This document shows, in pieces, positions 15,580 through 25,060 of a DNA stretch of 64,000 nt (its first letter is position 1; every line of letters begins with the position of its first letter). Under the pieces are notes generated by a model that did no database searches, was not told where the DNA came from, and worked only from the letters and a program-made list of their open reading frames with translations. A program made the position numbers and the translations under genes. Source of the DNA: Lachnospiraceae bacterium (GTDB taxonomy: Bacteria; Bacillota; Clostridia; Lachnospirales; Lachnospiraceae); assembly GCA_910574865.1 (NCBI GenBank), contig CAJTDN010000002.1, forward strand, positions 186,001 to 250,000, given 5' to 3'.

Positions 15580-15909
15580 TCATATCATATTAAAATGCTT
15601 AAACGCTGCCTTAATTGCTTTTTCTTTCTCCGGCGGGCATTTCGGCACACGACTTTTATTATCGCCTACATTGTAATTCAGACGTTTCTCAATACAGCAT
15701 TTGTCTTTTATCTGCGCCACATACAGTGACGACACCTTAAAACCATACTCCGACTTTATCCATTCTTTGATTTCCGTATAGGTTGCACAACACTCTACGT
15801 CTCTCAGATATTCGTTGTCTTTCGGCTTATAATCAAGGTACGTATAGACCATATCAGCGGTGTTACTATTTCCTACCCAAAAGGACACACGTCTCAACAT
15901 GTTCACCAT
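15580..15909 (-). CDS. RlmD-tail-like domain protein, probably a truncated remnant
   Basis: 109 residues. The last ~70 (CATYTEIKEWIKSEYGFKVSSLY… to PKCPPEKEKAIKAAFKHFNMI) match the C-terminal tail of RlmD (ATYAEIKQYVLDKYGLKVSSLN…FKYFQMI). The first ~40 residues are not recognised, and there is no good ribosome site. I think this domain is shared among Clostridial mobile-element proteins, but that is memory, not a search. Best read as the 3' part of a lost larger gene. Confidence 0.6.
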   Translation of the reverse strand: MVNMLRRVSFWVGNSNTADMVYTYLDYKPKDNEYLRDVECCATYTEIKEWIKSEYGFKVSSLYVAQIKDKCCIEKRLNYNVGDNKSRVPKCPPEKEKAIKAAFKHFNMI

Positions 15910-16041
15910 TGTCCAAACCTATACTTAAATCATTTTCAATAATCGGCAGCTTAAACCGAATTGATTTAAGCCACTGCCCCCCCTCATGTCTGTTATCCTA
16001 TTTGTGCAACGGTCGTTGCACTTTTGCTGTTAATTTTGTTA

Positions 16042-17118
16042 TTATTCTAATTCTTTTTCTATTTCTTCAATAGAAGGCAAACTGCTCTGGAACTCCTCTG
16101 GCAAAGACTGTGTGAGCTGATTCTGCCAATCTGCAACACCAATCGGGTTCTGATAACCAGATAAAGAATATTCCACTACAGTTTTATTCTTACCCTTAAC
16201 CAACAAAAGCCCGATTGTCGGTTTGTCATCAGGATGGCACAAAATATCATTTACTATATTCTGATACATATTTAACTGACTGATAAATCCCGGCTCAAAA
16301 TCACAGGCTTTTAATTCTATCACAACATAGCAACGTAATTTCAAGTGATAAAACAAAAGATCTAAATAAAAATCCTGTCCTCCAACCTCTAAATGAACCT
16401 GCCGCCCAACAAATGCAAATCCCTGTCCTAATTCTAATAGAAAACTTTGAATATGTTCTGTTAGTTTCTGTTCTATTTCCACCTCACGTCTTGGCATATC
16501 GGTTCCCAAAAAGTCAAACAAATAAGGATCTTTAAATATTTGATTCGCCATATCAGAATCAAGCGGTGGCAGTGCCACAGGGAAATTGTTGACTGTTTTT
16601 CCAGTACGTTCCATTAATTTACTTTGTATCTGTAACTCAAGTATCGTTTTACTCCAACCATTTTCTATCGTTTTACCAGCATACCATATGCGTTCTTCCT
16701 GTGTTTTTAATTTATCCATCAAAGTAATATTTGTCCGCCATGGTATTTGTGCAACGACCCGTTGCACAATTTCATAATCCCCCCAACACTGGGCAAATTT
16801 TCGCATATACTTAATATTACGTGGAGAAAAGCCGGACATTTCTGGAAAAGCAATTTTCAGATCCTTTGACATACGGTCAATAACCTTTGCACCCCATCCC
16901 TCTTCCTCTTGTTTTTTCAAAATAGCCCTGCCAATATTCCAGTAAAGGCAAATCATGCTTGTATTAGCGTTCAATACAACTGAAACTCTCTGCTTCTGAA
17001 TTTCTTTCTTAATTTCTTCTATAAATTGCAAATAACTATCACCCATTTCAGAAAGATTCGGAGCAACCGGAAATATCACTCCCTCTTTATCCTTTCCCAT
17101 CCGCTTGCGCTTATCCAT
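16042..17118 (-). CDS. DUF1016/YhcG family PD-(D/E)XK nuclease
   Basis: 358 residues. The N-terminal domain (~25–170) has the YhcG pattern YWNIGRAILKKQ…FSPRNIKYMRKFAQCW; the C-terminal domain (~190–340) is a PD-(D/E)XK nuclease fold with FYLDLLFYHLKLRCYVVIELK, where the Asp and Glu-x-Lys are the catalytic set. Family members occur in restriction and defence islands, with unclear roles. GGAGGTG lies just before the ATG. It follows a decayed AAA ATPase gene on the same strand, so the two may once have been one defence operon. Confidence 0.88.
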   Translation of the reverse strand: MDKRKRMGKDKEGVIFPVAPNLSEMGDSYLQFIEEIKKEIQKQRVSVVLNANTSMICLYWNIGRAILKKQEEEGWGAKVIDRMSKDLKIAFPEMSGFSPRNIKYMRKFAQCWGDYEIVQRVVAQIPWRTNITLMDKLKTQEERIWYAGKTIENGWSKTILELQIQSKLMERTGKTVNNFPVALPPLDSDMANQIFKDPYLFDFLGTDMPRREVEIEQKLTEHIQSFLLELGQGFAFVGRQVHLEVGGQDFYLDLLFYHLKLRCYVVIELKACDFEPGFISQLNMYQNIVNDILCHPDDKPTIGLLLVKGKNKTVVEYSLSGYQNPIGVADWQNQLTQSLPEEFQSSLPSIEEIEKELE

Positions 17119-17382
17119 AAAACACCTCCTATATTCCTATTTTCCAATTACCATATTTATCCTATTCTTACATCCACATTTGGCAAAGCATAAATTGTTT
17201 TAGGTGTATTTTTAGGCAAAGTCAGTATCGACTACTTCGATACATTACGATTTCTCCTTACATTCAAATTGTATTTCCCCGATAATCTTAAAAATACCTT
17301 AATATAGAAATCATTTTATCACCTGTCTTTGGTTAAATATAGACCACGTCCTTAATTCCCATGGAATATAATGCAATCATAA

Positions 17383-19712
17383 TCACACCGTCACTTCATC
17401 ACCTGCACAAAAACTTTTTATATCTGCACACCACTTTTGAATGTTGGTTTCAATGTTTTGCTTTCCTTCCAAGTGTGCCAAAACATGCCTTTTATTTAAT
17501 AAATAAACGAAACAAATAACTTCCTGTGCAGTTCTTCGTCGCTCTTCATCACTTAAAAATTCAAATAATCCATGTCATCCAGACTATTTGTTCTCTCTAG
17601 CATATGACTATCGCCATTAAGCACAAGCTTATACATTAGATTCTTGAAATAATCAATGTAATCTTTGTCTCCAATCTGTTGCAAAATCGTATCATCATAG
17701 GAAATCTCTGCTATTCCCTTTTTATACACAAATGTTGAGAACGCCTCCATCACTCGTCGCATTAAATTCCCAACAATCAGAGTGTCATTCGCATTCTTAC
17801 CACAAGCATAATCATATACAGCTTTCAAAATCTCAGAATATTCGTTTCGTTTTGTGTAACTGAATGGAATAATCTCTTTGTTTTTTAATTCACAACAAGC
17901 ATATGTAACTTTCTTTTGCCCGTTGCTTTCTCGCTTATATTCGATGCAAACCTCTTCTCCAATTTTTTGAAGATCATATAAACACTGAATATCATGTGTC
18001 ATCACTAGCGCCTTGTCCCGTTGACATTTAGCCAATGACTTGCCTGAATTTTCATCCGCTACGTTGTTGTCAATCGACGTAGCCCGCTACGTCTCTTTCC
18101 TCCGCCTTGCGGATGGAAATTCATTCTGCGTCATTTGGCTAAACATCAACGGGACAAGACACTAGAATTTGGCTTTCTGGATTGGTTTTAATAATATCGG
18201 CTACCTTTGCTTTCAGCAGTGACATAATTCCCACTTTGTTTTCAAAATCAAAACTTGATATGGGATCATCAATAACAAGGATTAGTTTTTTTGAATACCC
18301 GTCTTTCGCCTCCTGATTCATAATCAGTTCTGTAAAAAAATAGCATAAAGCAATAATATTTCTTTCACCAGCAGACACATTGTTAGGCTTTACTACTTTT
18401 CCGTGGGCATACAATACATATTTATCACCTTCAACTTTGATTTCTAATCTATCCTTTGAAAAGAACACAAATCTAAGGCTCTTATTAATCAAACTGACTG
18501 CTATTTTTATGTTTTTCTTTCGAGATTTTAAGATATTCAGTTCATCATTGAGATTTTTGATTTTCTCGTCAGATTCCTTTAATGCTTCATCAGCTTTCTT
18601 CTGTTCCCCCAAGGCTTGCTTCCATAACTTAATATCGCTAGAAACCTCATAATGTGCAATGGCCGCATTATCATTTGTGAGATTCCTTTTAAGCGTTCCA
18701 ATTTTTTTAACTGCATTGTTATAATTTTCTATTTCCTGCTGTAACTTAGTCCTAAACAACTCATATTGCTCAAGTTTATCAATCAGGCAGCTCTCAAAAT
18801 CAGTAATAGGTGTATACGGATGATTAATCTTTTTAAGAATAATTTCTCGTATCTTAAATATCTCTTTATTGATTTCTTCCACTACGTCTTTACACTTTAT
18901 ATAATTAGGTGAATTCAAGACATCCATACCAGAAAAATCAACATTCAATTCCTGTATGATGCATTTTTTGAGTTTTTCCTCATGAATATCAACCTCTTTC
19001 GATAATACTTTCTCTATACTACCAATCAAATCTCGTTTACCTTGATCTGAAATTTCTTGAAACAAAAAGGACATTTCTTTGTCTTTTCTTTCGAAAATAC
19101 TGACTTCATTTCACTAATTTGATCTAATTTCCCGTCATCAATAAGCTGAAGAAGATATTGCTCACGATCTGACAACGTAGGTCTTTCAACCTTCTGTGAA
19201 AGAAGATTTTGTAATACCTTTTCATCATATGGAACATTCAATTTCACAGTATTTCTAATCTGAGCCGCTTCATTAGCTATTACCTGACTTAACAGTTGAA
19301 GATTCTCTTCATAACGTTTTCTCAAATCCGCCAATGTTTCAGCAGGTTGCAATGCGATAATAGAATCCATTACTTTATCCGTAACGCTGGAATTGCGTTT
19401 ACCATTATTAATAATCTTTTCTCGTTCAGCCCAATGTCCATTTCCAGACAATCCAAGGTTAATCTGAAATTTACAGTTGCTTGGAGACTTTATATTATCT
19501 TTGTCTTTATATTCGCCAGCAACTGTTTTAAGTTCTGCATTTCTTTTAGATTCAGCTTCAATTCTAAGTTCCAAATCCAATATTTTATCTTCAAGATTAC
19601 CTAATTCACCCAGAAGAATAATTGCATTCAACCCATCGTCTCGTATTTTAACACGTGAACTCACATAATCTTCATTAAAAAAGCCCCCTTTAAACTTTAT
19701 CTTTTTTAGCAT
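17383..19712 (-). pseudogene. AAA_13-type (RloC/PrrC-like) ATPase, broken in four places
   Basis: Three open fragments (19712–19026, 19074–18139, 18035–17553) and a frameshifted tail to TGA at 17383 rebuild one protein of roughly 700 residues. Seen are a CPFC zinc-hook-like motif, long coiled-coil stretches, the ABC signature VSAGERN and Walker B LILVIDDPISSFD. Lesions: the Walker A region is absent between MLKKIKFKGG and FNEDYVSSRVKI; one base is lost near 19046; a 153-bp element with a CTAG duplication sits at 18009–18161; one T is lost near 17571, after which LSDEERRRTAQEVICFVYLL continues. The family includes phage-exclusion ATPases. It starts 14 bases after rlmD with a GGAGG site. Confidence 0.8.
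18009..18161. mobile_element. MITE-like element, 153 bp, ~52-bp terminal inverted repeats, CTAG duplication
   Basis: The left end CGCCTTGTCCCGTTGACATT and the reverse complement of the right end TGTCTTGTCCCGTTGATGTT continue to match for about 52 bases to TTTTCATCCGC/TTTCCATCCGC. The centre holds the palindrome GACGTAGC-CC-GCTACGTC. CTAG flanks both ends (18005–18008 and 18162–18165). Removing the element and one CTAG restores SQILVMTHDIQCL in frame. It carries no transposase gene, so it must be moved in trans. Confidence 0.85.
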
Positions 19713-19725
19713 TTTATCCTCCCAT

Positions 19726-21201
19726 TTAAATCATTTGAAAATATTTGAACGCGTTTTTTATTGCATTTTCTTTTTCTTCTGTACAGTTTGGCTGCTTAAC
19801 ATTTTCGTTCTTTGCCGTATTATAATTCTCACGCTCGATAATACCACACTTTGCTTTAATCTGAGCAATATTCAAACTGGATACTTTCAATCCGTATTTA
19901 TCAAGCACATACTGTTTAATTTCCGCATAAGTGGCTTTGCTCTCCGCAGCCGTCAAATCAAGCTCGCTCATTTCCAATTCCACTTCTATATTCTGTTTTG
20001 TATGAAGTTTTGAAAGCAACACGATACTTTCCACCGAATCCGTCCATGGGAACATGTCCACCGGCCACGCCTCCATGGCCCGATACCCATGTTTCACCAG
20101 ATATCGCAAGTCCCTCGCCTGCGTCTGTGGGTTACAAGAAATGTACACGACCCGCTTTGGAGCCAGCCCGGCCAATGCCGACAAGAACACCTCGTCGCTC
20201 CCTGAGCGCGGCGGATCCATGAACACCACGTCAACATTTCCACCGTTTTCCGCCATCGTCGCCATGAATTTTCCGGCATCATTTTGATAAAAGGAAATGT
20301 TTTTTACCTGGTTTCGCTTGGCGTTCGTCCTCGCGTCACGCACCGCGTCGGGATTCAACTCCACGCCGATGACTTCCTTTGCCCGGCCGCCGGCCACGAT
20401 GCCAATCGTCCCGATGCCGCAATAAGCGTCCAGCACCCGCTCCTTCCCGGCCAGGCCAGCCAAATCCATGGCCTTTTGGTAGAGGACTTCCGTCTGCACG
20501 GGATTGACCTGGTAAAAAGACTTTGGCGAGATGCGAAATGTCTTGCCACACAGCGTGTCCTCGATATAGCCCTTTCCATACAACACGATTTCCCGCTCCC
20601 CTAAAACCATGCTGGTCTTTTTGTCATTGACGTTAATCACAATGGAAGTGATTTCCGGGTGCAGCGACCGCAACACCTTGACGAAATTATTTTTCGACGG
20701 CAGAATAGGCGAGGAAAGCACCAGCACGACCAGCACCTCGCCGCTGGCAAAGCCGCGGCGAACCAACACGTGGCGGAGCAGGCCATAACGGGTGTCCTCG
20801 TCATACGTCTTGATTTTGAATGATTTCAGCATGCCGCGAATGTCGCGGATGATGGCGTCGGCCGTCTCGTCCTCTATCATGCACGCGTCTACCGGCACTA
20901 CCTTGTGGGTGTTTCGCTCGTACACGCCGGAAATAATCGTGCCGTCCTTTTTTCGGTCGAACACGGCATGCACTTTGTTTCGATAATGATAAGGGGTTTC
21001 CATGCCGATGATGGGCCGCACCGTACAAAATTCTTTCAAGAGCTTTGAAACTTCTTTTTGCTTGATTTTCAATTGTTCCCCATAAGGGGTTCCCTGATAG
21101 GCGCAGCCGCCGCACTTCCCGGCCAGGCCGCATTTTGAAACTTGTCCGCTTTTCACTTGTTTGGCTCTCATCTTATCATTTCCCGTCCGCATATTTCCCA
21201 T
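19726..21201 (-). CDS. rlmD: 23S rRNA (uracil-C5)-methyltransferase RlmD with extra C-terminal domain
   Basis: 491 residues. The iron–sulfur cysteines are in KCGLAGKCGGCAYQGTPYGE. The SAM site is VLDAYCGIGTIGI…VIGVELN, followed by VVFMDPPRSG and catalytic ISCNPQT. The core ends at SVESIVLLSKL (~residue 410). An extra ~80-residue tail follows, AT-rich and like the fragments at 14692 and 15580. The composition change near 19990 suggests the tail came with the island. The ATG at 21201 has GGGAG 7 bases upstream; a GTG at 21207 overlaps the previous stop. Confidence 0.9.
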   Translation of the reverse strand: MGNMRTGNDKMRAKQVKSGQVSKCGLAGKCGGCAYQGTPYGEQLKIKQKEVSKLLKEFCTVRPIIGMETPYHYRNKVHAVFDRKKDGTIISGVYERNTHKVVPVDACMIEDETADAIIRDIRGMLKSFKIKTYDEDTRYGLLRHVLVRRGFASGEVLVVLVLSSPILPSKNNFVKVLRSLHPEITSIVINVNDKKTSMVLGEREIVLYGKGYIEDTLCGKTFRISPKSFYQVNPVQTEVLYQKAMDLAGLAGKERVLDAYCGIGTIGIVAGGRAKEVIGVELNPDAVRDARTNAKRNQVKNISFYQNDAGKFMATMAENGGNVDVVFMDPPRSGSDEVFLSALAGLAPKRVVYISCNPQTQARDLRYLVKHGYRAMEAWPVDMFPWTDSVESIVLLSKLHTKQNIEVELEMSELDLTAAESKATYAEIKQYVLDKYGLKVSSLNIAQIKAKCGIIERENYNTAKNENVKQPNCTEEKENAIKNAFKYFQMI

Positions 21202-21203
21202 CT

Positions 21204-22334
21204 TCACACTCCCTCGTTGTCAAATGCCGGGATAAAGCTTTCCCCAGCCGTCTCGCCCTCCTGGATAAACCCGTTTTCCACGCCAAGTGAAATCGCATAC
21301 TCCACCAGCCGCTCATATTCCCGCCTGGTCACGCGGCGGTTTAACTCCGGCCAACCGTTTTGTTCAAACTTGTCCCTCATTTCCGGCATCGGCGTGTACT
21401 GGTTCATCAGGCTTAAATAAACCTGGTTCCCATAAGTCTGATAAACATAGCGTACCACTTTTTTTGCATTCTGTAAATGCCTAGGCAGCAACAAGTGCCG
21501 CACAATCACGCCCCTTTTCATCATGCCCTCCTCGTCAAACTTTGCTCCCTCCTGCCGCACCGCTTCCTTCCCCTCGAATATCGCGGCTTCCCGCCGCTCC
21601 GTTTTCTTACCGTCAAACTCCGCTCCCTCCTGCCGCATCTCGTCGCCCCCATCGTATTCCAATTTAGGGGCGCCTGCTTGCCGCACCATCTCCGCCAGCG
21701 CGGCCTTGGCCACCCGCGGGTAATCCGCCGCCCTAGAATAATTCGCCGCCAATTCCTCTTCCATATATTTAAAATCCATCAAATAAACATCCACGATGCC
21801 CTCCAGCAGTTTCAACGTGTCCGCTTTCTCGTAACCGCTGCAATTATAGACAATCGGCAGCACCAGCCCCTGGTTTCTCGAAAGCTCCACTGCCTGCACG
21901 ATTTGCGGCGTATAATGCGTCGGCGTCACCAGGTTGATGTTGGCCGCCTTTTTCCCTTGCAATTCAAGAAATATTTCCGCAAGCCGCCCCGTCGAAATTC
22001 GTTTCCCCGTCCTGGCATGGGAAATCGCCTCGTTCTGGCAATAAACGCAATGCAGGGGGCAACCACTAAAAAACACCGCCCCCGAACCATGTTTCCCGGA
22101 AATACAAGGCTCCTCCCACATGTGCAGGGCCGCCCGAGCGACTAACACGTCCTCGCCTACCACGCCACAGCCCCCCGCACGCGCTAAAACCGTGTCCTTC
22201 CCCGTCACGCCACAATCTCCCGCGTGCGCCAAAACCGTTTCCTTCCCCATCATGCCGCAAGCTCCCGCGCGTGCGTCCAGACGGTTCGCATGGCATTCAC
22301 GGGGACACAAGGTGCAATCTGCCAGGCAACTCAT
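21204..22334 (-). CDS. Radical SAM protein (PflX/PflA-like) with two internal repeat expansions
   Basis: 376 residues. CTLCPREC opens the protein, and GCPLHCVYCQN is the CxxxCxxC radical SAM cluster site. The rest follows the PflX-like activase pattern (INLVTPTHYTPQI, VYNCSGYEKADTLK, DVYLMDFKYM). A single CG-x-G…ARA unit of the family is tripled here (residues 23–67, period 15). A second low-complexity expansion of three ~14-residue units rich in RQEGAEFDGK lies before MMKRGVIVRHLLLP. Start 22334 has AGAGGGG; a longer start at 22376 overlaps the preceding stop. The substrate protein is unknown. Confidence 0.8.
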   Translation of the reverse strand: MSCLADCTLCPRECHANRLDARAGACGMMGKETVLAHAGDCGVTGKDTVLARAGGCGVVGEDVLVARAALHMWEEPCISGKHGSGAVFFSGCPLHCVYCQNEAISHARTGKRISTGRLAEIFLELQGKKAANINLVTPTHYTPQIVQAVELSRNQGLVLPIVYNCSGYEKADTLKLLEGIVDVYLMDFKYMEEELAANYSRAADYPRVAKAALAEMVRQAGAPKLEYDGGDEMRQEGAEFDGKKTERREAAIFEGKEAVRQEGAKFDEEGMMKRGVIVRHLLLPRHLQNAKKVVRYVYQTYGNQVYLSLMNQYTPMPEMRDKFEQNGWPELNRRVTRREYERLVEYAISLGVENGFIQEGETAGESFIPAFDNEGV

Positions 22335-22375
22335 ACGCCCCTCTTGAGAATTCCCGCCATTCTCCGACCTTCCCA

Positions 22376-22783
22376 TCACTTTGCCCCCCGTTTCCTTTCA
22401 CACAGAAGCAAGGACGCCAGTAGCAGCAAAAGTGAAACGCCGCCCATGCATAAGAAGGCCGGCTTTACACCTTGGAGCGGTGCGTCCACACCATGGTTTA
22501 CAATTGATTTTTCGGCAACGGCATTTATGATGCCAACAAAGGCTGCGCCCCCTATGGCACCCGCCATTGTCCTTAACGCCGTCAAAGGCATCATAAGCCC
22601 CATGACCAAAGAATAACCGCTGGTGAGCCATTGCCCCATGGCCACGCCGACATGAAATTCATCCACGATGGCGGGTAAGGCGGTCGTCAAGGCGGTCATC
22701 AACATCGTCGAGGCAATACTGCTAATGACGATATTGGTAAAAATCAAATTTCTTTTTTGTTTTGACAAGCCTTGCGCGTTCAT
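22376..22783 (-). pseudogene. Multidrug MFS transporter with a large internal deletion
   Basis: 135 residues. The first ~65 are the N-terminus of a 14-helix drug MFS pump (ASTMLMTALTTALPAIVDEF, GQWLTSGYSLVMGLMMPLTA). The rest is the C-terminal end (LRTMAGAIGGAAFVGIINAV to the final KRKRGAK-like tail). The join after MMPLTA removes some 300 residues in frame. It overlaps its MarR regulator by ATGA. Export function must be lost. Confidence 0.8.
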
Positions 22784-23220
22784 CTTTCCTCCCCCTCCGT
22801 TTCCAGATAGAAACTTCTAATTTTCTCCAAAATACGGTAAAAGGCCTCTTTCTCTTCCACCGTCAAGGGTGACAACATTTCACCTTGTACCAGCGCGTTT
22901 TCCCTTCTCGCCCTCTTTACTTCCGCTTTTCCCATATCCGTCAGCGATACCAATATTTTCCTTTTATCTGTCTTCGAAGAAGTTCTTCGCACCCATCCCT
23001 TTTGCTCAAGCCTCGACAGCAGCTCGCCTACGGACGTCGGGCGTATATGCAGCAGCTCCGCCAGTTCCTTTTGTGCGACGGCCTCCGCGTTTTCTAATAC
23101 AAACAAGCAATGATACTGTCCCTTGTAAATATTCACGCCGTCGTGCCGCAACGCATAGGAACGGCGATTCAACCTATGCACGTCATAAAACGCCATGACC
23201 ACTTCTTCATCCTTTACCAT
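22780..23220 (-). CDS. MarR family regulator
   Basis: 146 residues with a winged helix (QKELAELLHIRPTSVGELLSRLEQKGWVRRTSSKTDKRKILVSLT), the MarR signature. The start at 23220 has GGAGG upstream; an ATG at 23241 lies too close to the promoter. It is cotranscribed with the gutted MFS gene and very likely repressed the operon through the palindrome at 23249–23275. With the pump inactive it may be a relic or act elsewhere. Confidence 0.88.
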   Translation of the reverse strand: MVKDEEVVMAFYDVHRLNRRSYALRHDGVNIYKGQYHCLFVLENAEAVAQKELAELLHIRPTSVGELLSRLEQKGWVRRTSSKTDKRKILVSLTDMGKAEVKRARRENALVQGEMLSPLTVEEKEAFYRILEKIRSFYLETEGEER

Positions 23221-23248
23221 TTTCCGACTTCCTCCAGCCATTTAATAA

Positions 23249-23288
23249 GGTACCGTACTATATTAATACGGTACCTCATCAATGTCAA
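23249..23288 (-). promoter_or_regulatory. marR promoter and operator
   Basis: TTGACA (23288–23283), 17 bases, TAATAT (23265–23260) on the minus strand. The inverted repeat GGTACCGTA…TACGGTACC (23249–23275) covers the −10 box and should be the MarR operator. Confidence 0.75.
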
Positions 23289-23334
23289 GTCAATTTTAAA
23301 TTTTTCCCAACCGCAAATTCGGAAACCGAATGCA

Positions 23335-23370
23335 CTTACGATTCACGGCTTAACCGCCGTTGATTGTAAC
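23335..23370. repeat. Dispersed GTTAC-type hairpin repeat
   Basis: TTACGATTCACGGC pairs with GCCGTTGATTGTAAC. The sequence is close to 1799–1835. A second hairpin, TGTCGCC/GGCGACA, follows at about 23382–23399 and may end the isomerase transcript. Confidence 0.6.
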
Positions 23371-23436
23371 GAAACACCCATGTCGCCTGACGGCGACACC
23401 ACCACAAGTAAAAACTTTCCAATTCAATGATTTCCA

Positions 23437-24930
23437 TCACAGTTGTACCATGTCAATCGCCAATAAATCCGAGACTTTCCAAAGCACCGACGCGTTATGT
23501 CCGACGCTCATCGCGAAATGGTGCGTGGGCGCTTCCGCGAACCACTTGTCCATGTAAGAATCCGGATCCGTGTCAAACTTCACCGGCGTCTGCGTGTTCC
23601 CAATCGTCATGATTTCCCCGTCCGTGGACTCGGCCTCGGTGACGATGAATTTGAGCCGCCCGTCTATCGTCTGCGTGCACCCGAGGTTGGTAATTTCCCC
23701 GGTCCGCACCTTCGCCTCCACGGAAACCCCGGTTCCTTGCTTTCCATGGTACATTCCCATGCCGCGAAGAATCGGTTTTCCCTTGGCAATCTCAAGGTGG
23801 AACGGCCCGTCGTGCCCGAGGAGGATGGTGCCGTCCTCGTAATCCACCGTCACGATTTCGCAGAAGCTCCCGCCTTTGCCGAGAATGTCGCAGATTTTCA
23901 TGGCCAGGCAGGTTTTCAAGTCCCCCTCGCCCGAGCAGGGAAGTCCCGCCGCCGTCAAGAGCGAATGTCCCACGATGAAGCCGCCCTGCACGTCCTCGTA
24001 ATGATTGCCGGGAGCACCGTGATAATAATAGGTCAACGCGTCCAGGTCAAACTCCTGAACCAGCTTTTCCTGCGCCACCGCCACCCTCGCCGACCAGTCA
24101 AGCTGCTCGTTCGTCGGTTTTTGTGCCAATGGGTCTGCCGCGTCATCCTCGCTGATTGTAAAGAATTCCTCAATTTCCTTTCGCTTCTCCGCCACTTCCA
24201 CCTCCGTCACCGTCTGCAAATGCCTGTCGAGGTCGCACATCTCCAACACTTGCAAATGCGCGCCCGTCTGCCCCTGGAACATGGTGAAGTCGCTGTACAT
24301 GTCCAACATCCCGCTATACGTGTTGCCCAAAAATCCGAACCTTGCCCCTTCCAAGTTTCGTTTTACCTTCGCCGCCATCACCCACTCCTCAACCTTCTTC
24401 CAAGCCCGAATCGCCTCCGGCCGATGGCAGGTCACCTCGTCCGTCATGGAATTTTCCGGCGTTTTTTCCAGTCCCAGCATCCCGTTCACCACACGGAATG
24501 AAATGCCCGCCCGGTTGAACGCGTTGGCAATTTCCGGCACCGGGCACGCCCCGCAATGCGCCAGCCATTCGCCCGTCGTCGTCTTTGCATAATTGATTCT
24601 GGCCGTCGGCTGCAGGTTCAATAGCACGGCCCTCGCATGGCAAACCTGGTGCACGGGAAGGATGGACGCGCTCGTCACGTAAGTGGCGGAATGCGCGAAA
24701 ATCAAGTCCACGTTAGCCTTGTTAAAATATTCCCCGGCCTTTCGCCCTTCCTGCTCGCAGTCCACCAGGCCATAAAAGAATACTTCCGCCCCCATCGCCT
24801 CGACCTTGTCCGCGATAAATTTTCCATAACCCGTCAGGCGTTTTCGAAGCCCCGGAAACTGGTTCCAATAATGTTTCAAACCCATCGAGTACACACCGAT
24901 TCTCGGTTTTTTTGCCTCTTTTCTCAACAT
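23437..24930 (-). CDS. L-fucose/L-arabinose isomerase family protein
   Basis: 497 residues. The fold-defining segments MGLKHYWNQFPGL, LVDCEQEGRKAGEYF, HSATYVTSASILPVHQ and FLGNTYSGMLDMYSDFT match the L-fucose/L-arabinose isomerase superfamily, which converts aldoses to ketoses with Mn2+. With an L-rhamnose mutarotase, a sugar importer and a propanediol microcompartment nearby, a 6-deoxyhexose isomerase is the best guess, but L-arabinose cannot be excluded. A GGGAGGTAG site precedes the ATG. It is divergent from the AraC regulator at 25061. Confidence 0.75.
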   Translation of the reverse strand: MLRKEAKKPRIGVYSMGLKHYWNQFPGLRKRLTGYGKFIADKVEAMGAEVFFYGLVDCEQEGRKAGEYFNKANVDLIFAHSATYVTSASILPVHQVCHARAVLLNLQPTARINYAKTTTGEWLAHCGACPVPEIANAFNRAGISFRVVNGMLGLEKTPENSMTDEVTCHRPEAIRAWKKVEEWVMAAKVKRNLEGARFGFLGNTYSGMLDMYSDFTMFQGQTGAHLQVLEMCDLDRHLQTVTEVEVAEKRKEIEEFFTISEDDAADPLAQKPTNEQLDWSARVAVAQEKLVQEFDLDALTYYYHGAPGNHYEDVQGGFIVGHSLLTAAGLPCSGEGDLKTCLAMKICDILGKGGSFCEIVTVDYEDGTILLGHDGPFHLEIAKGKPILRGMGMYHGKQGTGVSVEAKVRTGEITNLGCTQTIDGRLKFIVTEAESTDGEIMTIGNTQTPVKFDTDPDSYMDKWFAEAPTHHFAMSVGHNASVLWKVSDLLAIDMVQL

Positions 24931-25060
24931 CGTGACTACCTCCCTTTTTTCTTTACAAACCCATTATATACGTGTAAAATAGAAAATACATCCAAACAAA
25001 TTGGCGGGAAATAACAGAATCTTGTCGTACACTTGCAAAAAGAAAGGTGAGGGTATACCC

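Noticed and set aside
14692-15684. Direct repeats as ends of a transposon carrying relB
   Set aside because: The 107-bp repeats are coding tails of a shared domain, not inverted IS ends, and no transposase or target duplication was seen.
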